30,735 nt of DNA from positions 1 to 30,735 of the forward strand of contig JBCCTF010000024.1 in NCBI GenBank assembly GCA_039198765.1, given 5' to 3'. Source of the DNA: Parvularcula sp039198765 (GTDB lineage Bacteria; Pseudomonadota; Alphaproteobacteria; Caulobacterales; Parvularculaceae). The number at the start of each line of letters is the position of its first letter. Position 1 is the first letter of the stretch. Positions 24,469 through 30,735 of the stretch are shown here, in pieces. The notes under the pieces are model-generated. The model searched no databases. It was not told where the DNA came from and saw nothing but the letters and a program-made list of their open reading frames with translations. A program made the position numbers and the translations under genes.

Positions 24469-25056
24469 ATGCATATTCGTACTGAAGACACGCCGAACCC
24501 GCTTTCGATGAAGTTTTTGCCTGGGCAAGATGTTCTGGGTGCTGGGCAGCTGGGGATGGATTTCCCGAGTGAGGAGGCGGCGGGGATCTCGCCGCTGGCC
24601 AAGGCACTGTTTGATGTGGCGGGGGTGACGTCCGTCTATCTCGGCGCGGATTTTGTGACCGTGAGCAAGGATGCGGCGACCGATTGGGACCATTTGCGCC
24701 CCGCGGTTCTGGGCACGCTGGCCGATTTCCTGGCGGCGGGCATTCCGGTGATGGACGCCGGCCAGGCGACGCAGACGCCGGGAACCACCGCGGCTGAGGA
24801 TTACAAAGGCGAGGATCGCGAGGTGGTGGAGCAGATCATGACGCTCCTCGACACGCGCGTGCGCCCGGCGGTGGCGGAAGATGGCGGCGACATCACCTTC
24901 CACCGGTATGAGCCCGGCGACGGCATTGTATACCTTGAGATGAAGGGCGCCTGCGCAGGCTGTCCTTCATCGACCATGACGCTGAAGGCGGGGATCGAGA
25001 ACCTGCTGCGCCACTACATCCCTGAAGTGAACGCGGTTGAGCCGGTGGGGATGTAG
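24469..25056 (+). CDS. NifU-like Fe-S scaffold/carrier (Nfu type)
   Basis: This 195-residue protein pairs an N-terminal Nfu_N domain (MHIRTEDTPNPLSMKFLPGQ, residues 1-88) with a C-terminal NifU domain (about 115-190). The latter carries the cluster-binding cysteines C162 and C165 in KGACAGCPSSTMTLKAGIE. Proteins of this type carry 4Fe-4S clusters to target enzymes. Unlike E. coli NfuA, the N-terminal domain is the mitochondrial NFU1-like kind usual in alphaproteobacteria. It is divergent from the TPR gene across an 86-base spacer in which I see nothing distinctive. In related genomes the nfu gene lies just before tsaB-rimI-fur; here a serine hydrolase gene and rutE come between. Confidence 0.94.
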   Translation: MHIRTEDTPNPLSMKFLPGQDVLGAGQLGMDFPSEEAAGISPLAKALFDVAGVTSVYLGADFVTVSKDAATDWDHLRPAVLGTLADFLAAGIPVMDAGQATQTPGTTAAEDYKGEDREVVEQIMTLLDTRVRPAVAEDGGDITFHRYEPGDGIVYLEMKGACAGCPSSTMTLKAGIENLLRHYIPEVNAVEPVGM

Positions 25057-25064
25057 CCCAGCGG

Positions 25065-26519
25065 CTACTCCCCCAACTCCGACAGACGAACGAAGGTGTT
25101 GCCTCCGGTGCTGACCGTGAGGGTGCCATCTTCTGCGGCCGCGAAGGTCGCGTCCTCGGCGTCTTCGGGATCGACAAAGACGTTCTCGCCAATCTTGACC
25201 AAGCGGAAGATGCCGCCGTCGTTAACTTCGATTTTTAGATCCTGATCGTCGACGGTGATGACGAACAGCGGGTCGGTTTCACCTTCGAAGGCGAAGGAGC
25301 CTGTGAGGGCCTGAAGCTCCTCTTCCGACGTGGCGACACGGGTCACCTCCCGCGGTTCACGACCAGGCCATCCGTACACGGAATGGGATGTACGGAGGAC
25401 GTCAGCCACAAGGGCACTGCCAGGCGATGCATTCGTCATGACCACGATTGCGTCGCCTCGGTCGATGAACCCGCCCATTCGGCAGCGGAAACCTTCGTTG
25501 CCGCCGCTGTGCCCGACGATGAGTTCACCCTCACTGCGATCAACACCGAGGCCTAGTCCATATCCGTCGGATACCGGTGTTGCCACTTCGCTGGCGACCG
25601 CTGGGTTGATCCCGCGGTCACCGCCTTCGAGGGCGATGTCCAGTGCACGGACAAACTTCAGATAATCCGTAGGCGTCGTCCAAAGACTGGCTGCGGCCAT
25701 TTCCGGGTAGAGGTGCCAACCGCCCTCGATTGGTTCCCCCGTGACGACGTGCGCCTTGGCGGCATTGTCCAGCTCGTCGGGCGTGCGCATCGCGAAGGTG
25801 CTGGCCTCCATACCGATGGGGCGGAGGACGTAGCGGTCCATTAGGACGTCGAACGGCTCGCCAGTGACGATCTCTGCCCACAATTGCGCGATGGTGAAGC
25901 CGCCGCCGGAGTAACGGAAGTTGCCTTCAGGGTTGGGGTTGATGACCACGGGGTCCGTGTTCGTGGGGCCAATGCCCATGATCACTTCCACCGTAGACGG
26001 AATGTCAGTACCCACCTTATAGCCAGGGAAGCCGCCAACCGTTGCGCCATTGGTGTGGGACAAGAGCGCGCGTAGGGTTATCGGAACGCCCTCCGGGTTG
26101 ACTTGCGCCATGTCCAATCCTTCGAGGACGGACGATATATCCTCGTCGAGGCTCGTGCCGACTTCTGCCGCGATGGTGGCGATGCCCACCGAGGCGACGA
26201 CCTTCGACATAGATGCCGCCTGGAAGCGTGTGCCAGGGTCCATGCCGTCGCCGTAAGCTTCGGCCCAAAGGAGGTTCCCGTCTTGCATCACCGCGATGCT
26301 GACGGCAGGGATGCCGAGTTGTTCCATCCGTTCACGGAGCGATGTAAGGGTGATCTCCTCTCCAGTGAAAACCACGGCGGGGAGGAGCGCGTTTTCGACA
26401 GCCGCTTGCTCAGTTGGCCCAGCGACCTCCGCGACTTCCGCGGGAGACTCCTCAGCCTGCTGGCAGGCCACCGCAAGGAGGCTGAGGCTGGCGAGCAAAG
26501 AGAAACGGGCAGCGCGCAT
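25065..26519 (-). CDS. Serine hydrolase lipoprotein, class C beta-lactamase family
   Basis: This is a 484-residue protein with lipoprotein signal MRAARFSLLASLSLLAVAC (cysteine 19). The beta-lactamase/esterase fold shows the SxxK nucleophile S103-M-S-K106, the YxG motif in RYSGGGFT in place of YxN, and HSG in VGHSGGNEGF in place of KTG. This pattern is that of EstB-like esterases or D-aminopeptidases rather than true AmpC. Residues about 385-484 are a beta-rich C-terminal domain typical of such peptidase-like proteins. The ATG at 26519 has AGGAG 8 bases before it, which decides it over upstream in-frame starts. It is convergent with nfu and divergent from rutE. The substrate is unknown; beta-lactam resistance should not be assumed. 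Confidence 0.88.
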   Translation of the reverse strand: MRAARFSLLASLSLLAVACQQAEESPAEVAEVAGPTEQAAVENALLPAVVFTGEEITLTSLRERMEQLGIPAVSIAVMQDGNLLWAEAYGDGMDPGTRFQAASMSKVVASVGIATIAAEVGTSLDEDISSVLEGLDMAQVNPEGVPITLRALLSHTNGATVGGFPGYKVGTDIPSTVEVIMGIGPTNTDPVVINPNPEGNFRYSGGGFTIAQLWAEIVTGEPFDVLMDRYVLRPIGMEASTFAMRTPDELDNAAKAHVVTGEPIEGGWHLYPEMAAASLWTTPTDYLKFVRALDIALEGGDRGINPAVASEVATPVSDGYGLGLGVDRSEGELIVGHSGGNEGFRCRMGGFIDRGDAIVVMTNASPGSALVADVLRTSHSVYGWPGREPREVTRVATSEEELQALTGSFAFEGETDPLFVITVDDQDLKIEVNDGGIFRLVKIGENVFVDPEDAEDATFAAAEDGTLTVSTGGNTFVRLSELGE

Positions 26520-26527
26520 GGGGATCA

Positions 26528-26532
26528 CTCCT
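26528..26532 (-). promoter_or_regulatory. Ribosome binding site that fixes the serine hydrolase start
   Basis: AGGAG on the minus strand, 8 bases before the ATG at 26519. Confidence 0.75.
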
Positions 26533-26546
26533 ATCGACATTCGATA
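26532..26546. promoter_or_regulatory. 15-bp perfect inverted repeat, possible operator
   Basis: TATCGA-CAT-TCGATA is a perfect palindrome with a 3-base centre. It touches the Shine-Dalgarno of the serine hydrolase gene, in the spacer shared with rutE. Size and place suit a repressor site or a short leader hairpin that could hide the ribosome binding site. Confidence 0.35.
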
Positions 26547-26644
26547 CGAGATGAGTGACAGGGCGTCGCGCCACAAGGGCTGTTGGTCGACTTTGCACAG
26601 CAGTCTTGCGATCCGCCGCGGTTCTCGCCTGCGAAAATTCCGCT

Positions 26645-26650
26645 AGGAGG
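26645..26650 (+). promoter_or_regulatory. Perfect ribosome binding site that fixes the rutE start
   Basis: AGGAGG, 6 bases before the ATG at 26657. Confidence 0.85.
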
Positions 26651-26656
26651 CCTCGC

Positions 26657-27253
26657 ATGGACAGAACCACCCCCCTCTCCGACGACGCCCTTGCCCAGCT
26701 TTTCACCGATGCGCGGACCCGCAATGCCTGGTCCGATCGCCCAGTGACCGATGATCAGATCCGCGCGATCTATGACCTGATGAAGTGGGGCCCGACCTCC
26801 GCCAATTGCTCCCCGGCGCGCTTCATCTTCATCCGCACCGAAGAGGGCAAAGAGAAGCTGAAGCCCTTCCTGATGGAGGGAAACGTGAAGAAGACGATGA
26901 CCGCGCCTTGCGTCGCGATCATCGGCAACGACCTTGAATTTTATGAGCAGCTCCCGCGGCTGTTCCCGCACACGGACGCCAAGTCCTGGTTCACTGGCAA
27001 TCAAGCGCTGATCGAAGAGACGGCGATGCGCAACGCGACGCTTCAGGGTGCGTACTTGATGATCGCGGCGCGGGCGCTGGGTCTCGATTGTGGGCCGATG
27101 TCTGGCTTTGATCAGGCGGGCGTGAACGAGGCGTTCTTCAGCGGCACGACGGTGAAGGCCAATTGGATCTGCAACATCGGCTACGGCACGGATGAAGACG
27201 TGTTTGATCGCAGCCCGCGCCTCGACTTCGACGAGGCGGCGTCGCTGCTCTGA
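26657..27253 (+). CDS. rutE: RutE/HadB-like nitroreductase-family protein (malonic semialdehyde reductase family)
   Basis: This 198-residue FMN-dependent protein matches the RutE group in length (E. coli RutE is 196) and sequence: LFTDARTRNAWSDRPVTDDQ, LMKWGPTSANCSPARFIFI, ALIEETAMRNATLQGAYLMIAARALGLDCGPMSGFD and the C-terminal ANWICNIGYG. RutE reduces malonic semialdehyde to 3-hydroxypropionate in pyrimidine breakdown. No other rut gene is here, so the substrate is open; homologues also reduce other small aldehydes or nitro compounds. The perfect AGGAGG sets the start at 26657. Its TGA stop overlaps the probable CTG start of tsaB (CTGA), so it seems to lead the tsaB-rimI-fur operon. Confidence 0.88.
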   Translation: MDRTTPLSDDALAQLFTDARTRNAWSDRPVTDDQIRAIYDLMKWGPTSANCSPARFIFIRTEEGKEKLKPFLMEGNVKKTMTAPCVAIIGNDLEFYEQLPRLFPHTDAKSWFTGNQALIEETAMRNATLQGAYLMIAARALGLDCGPMSGFDQAGVNEAFFSGTTVKANWICNIGYGTDEDVFDRSPRLDFDEAASLL

Positions 27254-27867
27254 CCCTGCTGGCGATCGATACCTGCCTTACGGCCCTGACGCTCGGTCTC
27301 AAGTGCTCAGACGGAAGGGTCGTTTCGGTATCGAATGATATCGGCATCGGTCACGCGGAGAAGATCGCCCCGGCGTTTTCTACCCTATGTGAGGAAGCTG
27401 GCGTGGAGCCTTCGGCCATCACGCGGATCGGTGTCACGATTGGACCTGGTTCGTTCATGGGACAGCGAGTTGGTGTCGCCTTCGCCAAGGGCCTCGCCAT
27501 GGGAACGGGCGCCGACACGGTGCCTTTCACCACGCTTGAGGCTTTGGCGGAGACTGCGGGGACGCCGTCGGCGGTCTTGATCGATGCGCGCCGTGGCCAG
27601 GTCTACGCCCAACGCTTTGGCGCGGGCGGCGTTGCCGTGGATGAAGCGGCGCTTCTCTCGCTCGAAGAGGCTGAGCAGTGGCTTGATAACGCGCCTGAGC
27701 CTGCGGTCGGTTCCGGCCTTACCGCGCTTGGCCGCGACAATCCCGGCGCGACGGTACCCTCGGTGGAGGCTCTGCTCGCTCTGACGGAGCGGCGCAAAGC
27801 GGGTCCGCTGCGGACGCTCTATCTCAGGGCACCCGATGCCAAGGCGCCGACGAAGCAGCCGCTGTGA
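27250..27867 (+). CDS. tsaB: tRNA threonylcarbamoyladenosine protein TsaB, probable CTG start
   Basis: TsaB is the inactive-kinase-fold partner of TsaD in making t6A37 on tRNA. Translation from the CTG at 27250 gives (M)TLLAIDTCLTALTLGLKCS, matching the conserved LAIDTS opening, then GPGSFMGQRVGVAFAKGLAM (family GPGSFTGLR) and VLIDARRGQVYAQRF. The predicted length is 205, within the family range. No ATG, GTG or TTG lies in frame between the stop at 27205-27207 and a GTG at 27403, and starting there would delete the first 51 residues, including the core first strand. The CTG sits in a CTGA overlap with the rutE stop, just as the downstream junction is a GTGA. I therefore call a CTG start; a missequenced ATG is the alternative. 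Confidence 0.85.
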   Translation: MTLLAIDTCLTALTLGLKCSDGRVVSVSNDIGIGHAEKIAPAFSTLCEEAGVEPSAITRIGVTIGPGSFMGQRVGVAFAKGLAMGTGADTVPFTTLEALAETAGTPSAVLIDARRGQVYAQRFGAGGVAVDEAALLSLEEAEQWLDNAPEPAVGSGLTALGRDNPGATVPSVEALLALTERRKAGPLRTLYLRAPDAKAPTKQPL

Positions 27868-28292
27868 AAGTGAGGGCGGCGACCGCTGACGATTCGGCTG
27901 TTCTCGCGAACCTTCACGAACTCGTGTTTCCGGACGGACCCTGGGACGAAGCCTTCTGGCAGCAATCACTCTCCGCAGTTTTCGACCACGGATTTCTCGG
28001 CGGCGAGCCGGCGCGAGCCTTTGGACTCATTCGGGTTTTAGGCGATGAGGCCGAAATCCTGACCATTGGCACGACGGTCCCGGGGCAGGGTGACGGAGCC
28101 GCGATGCTCTCGACGATGGCGGTCGCTGCCGCGGCACTGGGCGCGAAGCGCTTGTTTCTTGAGGTCAGCGCGGCCAATAGGGCGGCCCTGGCGCTGTATC
28201 GAAAGGCTGGATTCGAGGCTTTCGGCACACGCGAACGTTATTATACCGACGGCTCCGATGCTCTGATGATGCGCTTGGGGCTCGGCACCTAA
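27864..28292 (+). CDS. rimI: Ribosomal protein S18-alanine N-acetyltransferase-like GNAT
   Basis: This is a 142-residue GNAT acetyltransferase. RimI acetylates the N-terminus of ribosomal protein S18. The acetyl-CoA loop is VPGQGDGAAML (residues about 72-82), and the C-terminal LEVSAANRAALALYRKAGFE with ERYY is the RimI signature. The GTG start lies in a GTGA overlap with the tsaB stop. The tsaB-rimI pairing is very widespread and supports the name; the true substrate is inferred. fur begins 12 bases further on. Confidence 0.88.
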   Translation: MKVRAATADDSAVLANLHELVFPDGPWDEAFWQQSLSAVFDHGFLGGEPARAFGLIRVLGDEAEILTIGTTVPGQGDGAAMLSTMAVAAAALGAKRLFLEVSAANRAALALYRKAGFEAFGTRERYYTDGSDALMMRLGLGT

Positions 28293-28304
28293 CGGAGAAC
28301 CACG

Positions 28305-28724
28305 ATGGATCGCCTTGAGAAAATCTGCGCCGAAAAAGGCCTTCGGATGACCGAGCAGCGGCGGATCATTACCCGCGTGATTTCGGAGGCCGACGATCAC
28401 CCCGACGTGGAAGAGATCTACCGCCGAGCGTCCGAGCGCGATGACCGGATCTCCATCGCGACGGTCTACCGGACCATGCGCCTCCTCGAAGAATACGACG
28501 TGGTCCAGCGCCACGACTTCCAAGACGGCCATGGCCGTGCCCGCTACGAAGAGGCGACGCACGATCACCACGATCACCTGATCAACGTGAAAAGCGGTGA
28601 GGTGATCGAGTTCATGAACGAGGAAATCGAGAAACTGCAGGAGCGGATCGCTCGTGAGCACGGTTTCAAGCTCGTCGATCACCGGCTTGAGCTCTACGGC
28701 GTTCCCCTCGACGAGGGTGAGTAG
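28305..28724 (+). CDS. fur: Fur-family metal-responsive repressor
   Basis: This is a 139-residue Fur-family protein. The winged helix covers residues about 1-80 (LRMTEQRRIITRVI, RISIATVYRTMRLLEEYDVV), followed by the metal site HDHHDHLINVKSGEVIEF at 86-103 and the dimer domain to 139. It lacks the CxxC structural zinc pairs of E. coli Fur, as is usual for the alphaproteobacterial Fur/Mur group. In that class such proteins often respond to manganese or act with Irr, so iron should not be taken for granted. The ATG follows GGAG by about 7 bases. Two terminators follow it. Position after tsaB-rimI is conserved in related genomes. Confidence 0.93.
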   Translation: MDRLEKICAEKGLRMTEQRRIITRVISEADDHPDVEEIYRRASERDDRISIATVYRTMRLLEEYDVVQRHDFQDGHGRARYEEATHDHHDHLINVKSGEVIEFMNEEIEKLQERIAREHGFKLVDHRLELYGVPLDEGE

Positions 28725-28728
28725 CCCT

Positions 28729-28755
28729 CAGTCGGTATGGCCGGCTGTTTCTTTC
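28729..28755 (+). terminator. Rho-independent terminator after fur
   Basis: CAGTCGG (28729-28735) pairs with CCGGCTG (28741-28747), with one G-T pair, across the loop TATGG, followed by TTTCTTTC. It starts 5 bases after the fur stop. Confidence 0.65.
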
Positions 28756-28780
28756 AATAAATCAGACTTCTAGGTTTCAG

Positions 28781-28812
28781 GGCGCCTCAATCGTTGAGGT
28801 GCCTTTATCTTT
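28781..28812 (+). terminator. Second Rho-independent terminator after fur
   Basis: GGCGCCTCAA (28781-28790), loop TCG, TTGAGGTGCC (28794-28803), then TTTATCTTT. The ten-pair stem has one G-T pair. It is stronger than the first terminator, 25 bases upstream. Confidence 0.8.
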
Positions 28813-28833
28813 GCCCAATTAACCTTTGTCAGT

Positions 28834-28886
28834 GGCCATACCGTGCACTCTAGTAGGTATGGCTTCTCGGTTTCAGTGGTATGGCC
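28834..28886. repeat. Cluster of GGTATGGC(C) repeats upstream of aceA
   Basis: GGCCATACC (28834-28842) is the reverse complement of GGTATGGCC at 28878-28886 and of the eight-base GGTATGGC at 28856-28863. The two direct copies are exactly 22 bases apart, about two helical turns. A further GGTATGGCC (28734-28742) lies in the first fur terminator. The left arm could pair with either right copy, so the RNA could take two exclusive hairpins. The same stretch could instead be a set of protein-binding sites. Confidence 0.6.
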
Positions 28887-29065
28887 GTGCTGTGATCCGC
28901 TCACTCGGTAAGGTGTACGACTAACGTCAAAGCGCGTCCCCCAGGTGCGCCCGTTTACAACCTTGTCAGTCCTGCTACTCGGGTTTAGTTGCAGCGCACA
29001 AAACACTTGGCGTTAGTCTCTGTCCGCTACGGCTGGACGCGTCTGATCAAAGCAAAGGGCTCGGC
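28887..29065 (+). promoter_or_regulatory. aceA upstream region, promoter not securely placed
   Basis: No gene is seen here. TTGTCA (28963-28968), 17 bases, then TAGTTG (28986-28991) is the best sigma-70-like pair, but the -10 fits only at two positions. AAGGG lies 7 bases before the aceA ATG and probably serves as Shine-Dalgarno. Confidence 0.25.
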
Positions 29066-30349
29066 ATGACCGACTTCAACACTCTCGTCCCCGCCGCCGA
29101 AGGGCGCTTCCACGGTATCGATCGCGCGTACAGCGCTGATGAGGTCCAGCGTCTGCGCGGCACGGTTCAAATCGAACACACCCTCGCCAAGCGTGGTGCG
29201 GAGAAGCTGTGGGAACTGATCACCACGGAACCTTACATCAACGCGCTCGGTTCGCTGTCCGGCAATCAAGCTGTGCAGATGGCAAAAGCTGGCCTGAAGG
29301 CGATCTACCTCTCCGGTTGGCAGGTTGCTGGCGACAACAACACCGCAAACCAGACCTATCCTGACCAGTCGCTGTACCCGGCCGATGCAGGCCCGGATCT
29401 GGCCAAGCGCATCAACAACGCGCTGCGCCGCGCTGACCAAATCGAAGCGTCCGAAGGCAACGTGAAGCGCGACTACTTCCTGCCGATCGTCGCTGACGCT
29501 GAAGCTGGCTTTGGCGGCCCGCTCAACTGCTACGAGATCATGCGCAACTACATCGAAGCGGGCGCTGCGGGCGTGCACTTCGAAGACCAGCTGGCTTCTG
29601 AGAAAAAATGCGGCCACCTCGGCGGCAAAGTGCTGATCCCGACCAAAGCGCACGAGCGCAACCTGTCGGCAGCGCGTCTCGCCGCTGACGTCGCAGGCGT
29701 CTCCACGGTCCTCGTAGCGCGGACCGACGCTGAATCGGCCAAGCTGATCACCTCGGACATCGACGAGCGCGATCACGAGTTCATCGATTTTGAGCAAGGC
29801 CGGACGCCGGAGGGCTTCTATCGCCTGAAAGAAGGCACGGGCGTCGATCACTGCATCGCGCGCGGCCTGTCGTACGCCAACAAAGCTGACCTTCTGTGGT
29901 GGGAGACCTCCAACCCGAACCTCGAAGACGCCAAGCGCTTCGCTGAGGCCATCCAGAAAGAGTTCCCGGGTAAAATGATGGCGTACAACTGCTCGCCTTC
30001 GTTCAACTGGGAAGCCAAGCTGGACAAAGACACCATCGCCAAGTTCCAGCGTGAGCTCGGCGCGATGGGCTACAAGTTCCAGTTTGTCACCCTCGCAGGC
30101 TTCCACCAGCTCAACTACGGCATGTTCGAGCTGGCACGCGGCTACCGCGATCGCGGCATGGCGGCTTACTCAGAGCTCCAGCAGGCAGAATTCGGCATCG
30201 AAGAGTACGGCTACGAAGCGACGCGCCACCAGCGCGAGGTCGGCACCGGCTATTTCGACCTCGTCAGCCAAACCCTCTCCGGCGGCCAGTCGAGCACGAC
30301 CGCCATGGGAGAAAGCACCGAGACGGATCAGTTCAAAGCGGCTGAGTAA
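29066..30349 (+). CDS. aceA: Isocitrate lyase
   Basis: This 427-residue enzyme splits isocitrate into glyoxylate and succinate, the first step of the glyoxylate shunt, needed for growth on acetate, fatty acids or stored PHB. The catalytic KKCGHLGGK has C182, the active-site thiol. YLSGWQVAGDNN and PIVADAEAGFGG (acidic Mg-binding residues) are conserved, as are MMAYNCSPSFNW and FQFVTLAGFHQLNYGMF. Codons are strongly biased to C-ending forms, more so than in neighbours, which suggests high expression. Malate synthase is not in the window. It stands alone, bounded by the repeat-rich spacer upstream and a strong terminator downstream. Together with phaZ and maeB it fits use of acetyl-CoA carbon. 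Confidence 0.97.
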   Translation: MTDFNTLVPAAEGRFHGIDRAYSADEVQRLRGTVQIEHTLAKRGAEKLWELITTEPYINALGSLSGNQAVQMAKAGLKAIYLSGWQVAGDNNTANQTYPDQSLYPADAGPDLAKRINNALRRADQIEASEGNVKRDYFLPIVADAEAGFGGPLNCYEIMRNYIEAGAAGVHFEDQLASEKKCGHLGGKVLIPTKAHERNLSAARLAADVAGVSTVLVARTDAESAKLITSDIDERDHEFIDFEQGRTPEGFYRLKEGTGVDHCIARGLSYANKADLLWWETSNPNLEDAKRFAEAIQKEFPGKMMAYNCSPSFNWEAKLDKDTIAKFQRELGAMGYKFQFVTLAGFHQLNYGMFELARGYRDRGMAAYSELQQAEFGIEEYGYEATRHQREVGTGYFDLVSQTLSGGQSSTTAMGESTETDQFKAAE

Positions 30350-30383
30350 TCATACCAGCCCGTCTTTGATGACAGACAGCGAG

Positions 30384-30407
30384 CGGGGGCCTCTAGGCCC
30401 CCGTTTT
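30384..30407 (+). terminator. Rho-independent terminator of aceA
   Basis: CGGGGGCC (30384-30391), loop TCTA, GGCCCCCG (30396-30403), then TTTT. The stem is eight pairs, nearly all G-C. The loop and right arm contain the stop codon region of the convergent GNAT gene. Confidence 0.88.
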
Positions 30408-30735
30408 GCGTTCCACCTGGTGCATAATGAACTCAGGATCGGCGTGATTGCCGACCATGTCCTTGTATTCTTTGATGATCTCGAACCCGTACCGGGAATA
30501 GAGGCGCTGCGCGCCGAGATTGTCCGCATAGACGCTGAGGTAGATCTCGCGAAAGTTGGCGTGCAGCCAAGCCAGCGCTTGCTCGAGCAGCATCACGCCC
30601 AGACCTGCCCCCTGGTGGGCTTGCAGAACGTAGAGACGGGTCAGCTCCCCGGACCCATCGGGCATCTCATCCACCGGCAATAAGCAGGGACCGGCGACCG
30701 CAAACGCAACGGCTGTCCCAGTTTCATCCTCCACG
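30393..30735 (-). CDS. GNAT-family acetyltransferase, C-terminal part (cut by window edge)
   Basis: About 113 residues from the C-terminal end of a GNAT acetyltransferase are visible; the reading frame is open to the right edge. The acetyl-CoA loop is AHQGAGLGVMLLEQAL, followed by IYLSVYADNLGAQRLYSRYG, the usual last strands, and FIMHQVERKTGA at the end. A GTG at 30734 is in frame, but GNAT proteins need about 50 more residues before this point (the first strand and helices), so the true start is almost surely outside. The substrate is unknown. The stop codon lies inside the aceA terminator hairpin. Confidence 0.85.
   Translation of the reverse strand, partial: VEDETGTAVAFAVAGPCLLPVDEMPDGSGELTRLYVLQAHQGAGLGVMLLEQALAWLHANFREIYLSVYADNLGAQRLYSRYGFEIIKEYKDMVGNHADPEFIMHQVERKTGA

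Noticed and set aside
24383..24607. N-terminal extension of the TPR-repeat protein
   Set aside because: It would overlap the first 46 codons of nfu on the other strand and encodes a proline-rich, unstructured stretch. The ATG at 24382 is sufficient.
25065..26519. True class C beta-lactamase
   Set aside because: The second and third active-site motifs are YSG and HSG rather than YxN and KTG, there is a lipoprotein signal, and an extra beta-rich C-terminal domain is present. An esterase or peptidase-like role is more likely.
27403..27867. tsaB as a truncated pseudogene starting at GTG 27403
   Set aside because: The upstream codons encode the conserved N-terminus in the same frame with no stop, so the gene is full length and only its start codon is unusual.
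28725..29065. tRNA or other stable RNA gene in the fur-aceA spacer
   Set aside because: No T-loop GTTCGA-type sequence or cloverleaf pairing was found. Only hairpins and repeats are seen.
29027..30106. 359-codon minus-strand frame opposite aceA
   Set aside because: It is antisense to isocitrate lyase; its valine- and arginine-rich product reflects the strong codon bias of aceA.

Overview
The window is GC-rich chromosomal DNA from an alphaproteobacterium. The evidence is the gene order rho-hemJ-hemE | PPSRP-maf-aroE-coaE-dnaQ, which brackets the replication origin in Caulobacter and relatives; a RegB/RegA redox two-component pair beside a SCO/SenC gene; an intracellular polyhydroxybutyrate depolymerase; and an nfuA...tsaB-rimI-fur block. 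A PEP-CTERM/exosortase-type TPR lipoprotein and ATPase hint at a marine lineage of the Parvularcula/Hyphomonas kind. The genus cannot be fixed from the sequence alone.

Layout. 1-2385 (minus strand): the start of rho, a tail-anchored CBS-pair protein, hemJ and hemE. 2386-2692: a gene-free divergent spacer that I read as the probable chromosomal oriC, with DnaA-box-like sites, clustered GANTC sites and a CtrA-like site. 2693-6334 (plus): PPSRP, maf, aroE and coaE, all overlapping by a few bases, then dnaQ. 6328-9607 (minus): a PrsT-like TPR lipoprotein and its ExeA/XrtA-type ATPase, lying where secB normally continues the origin cluster. 9698-10955: SDHAF4-like sdhE-type assembly factor and htpX, divergent. 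10959-15857 (minus): DUF4282 protein, polA, two tiny membrane proteins and phaZ. 15945-18437: SCO lipoprotein divergent from regB-regA. 18444-24382 (minus): lipoprotein hydrolase, MaeB-type malic enzyme, a PNPOx-like flavoprotein and a 715-residue protein with six exact 138-bp coding repeats. 24469-28724: nfuA-like gene, a minus-strand serine hydrolase lipoprotein, then rutE-like, tsaB, rimI and fur. 28725-29065: an intergenic region with two terminators and a cluster of direct and inverted repeats. 29066-30349: isocitrate lyase with its own terminator, then a GNAT gene cut by the window edge.

How it fits together. Most of the window is housekeeping: heme and shikimate biosynthesis, CoA, DNA replication and repair, Fe-S maturation, tRNA t6A and redox control of respiration. 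The carbon genes (PHB depolymerase, malic enzyme, PPDK regulator, isocitrate lyase) fit a heterotroph that stores PHB and uses acetyl-CoA through the glyoxylate shunt and the PEP-pyruvate node. The points most worth a second look are the oriC, a tsaB with no usual start codon that probably starts at CTG inside a CTGA overlap, the repeat protein of unknown function, the PrsT/ATPase pair at the origin-cluster breakpoint, and the repeat-rich fur-aceA spacer.
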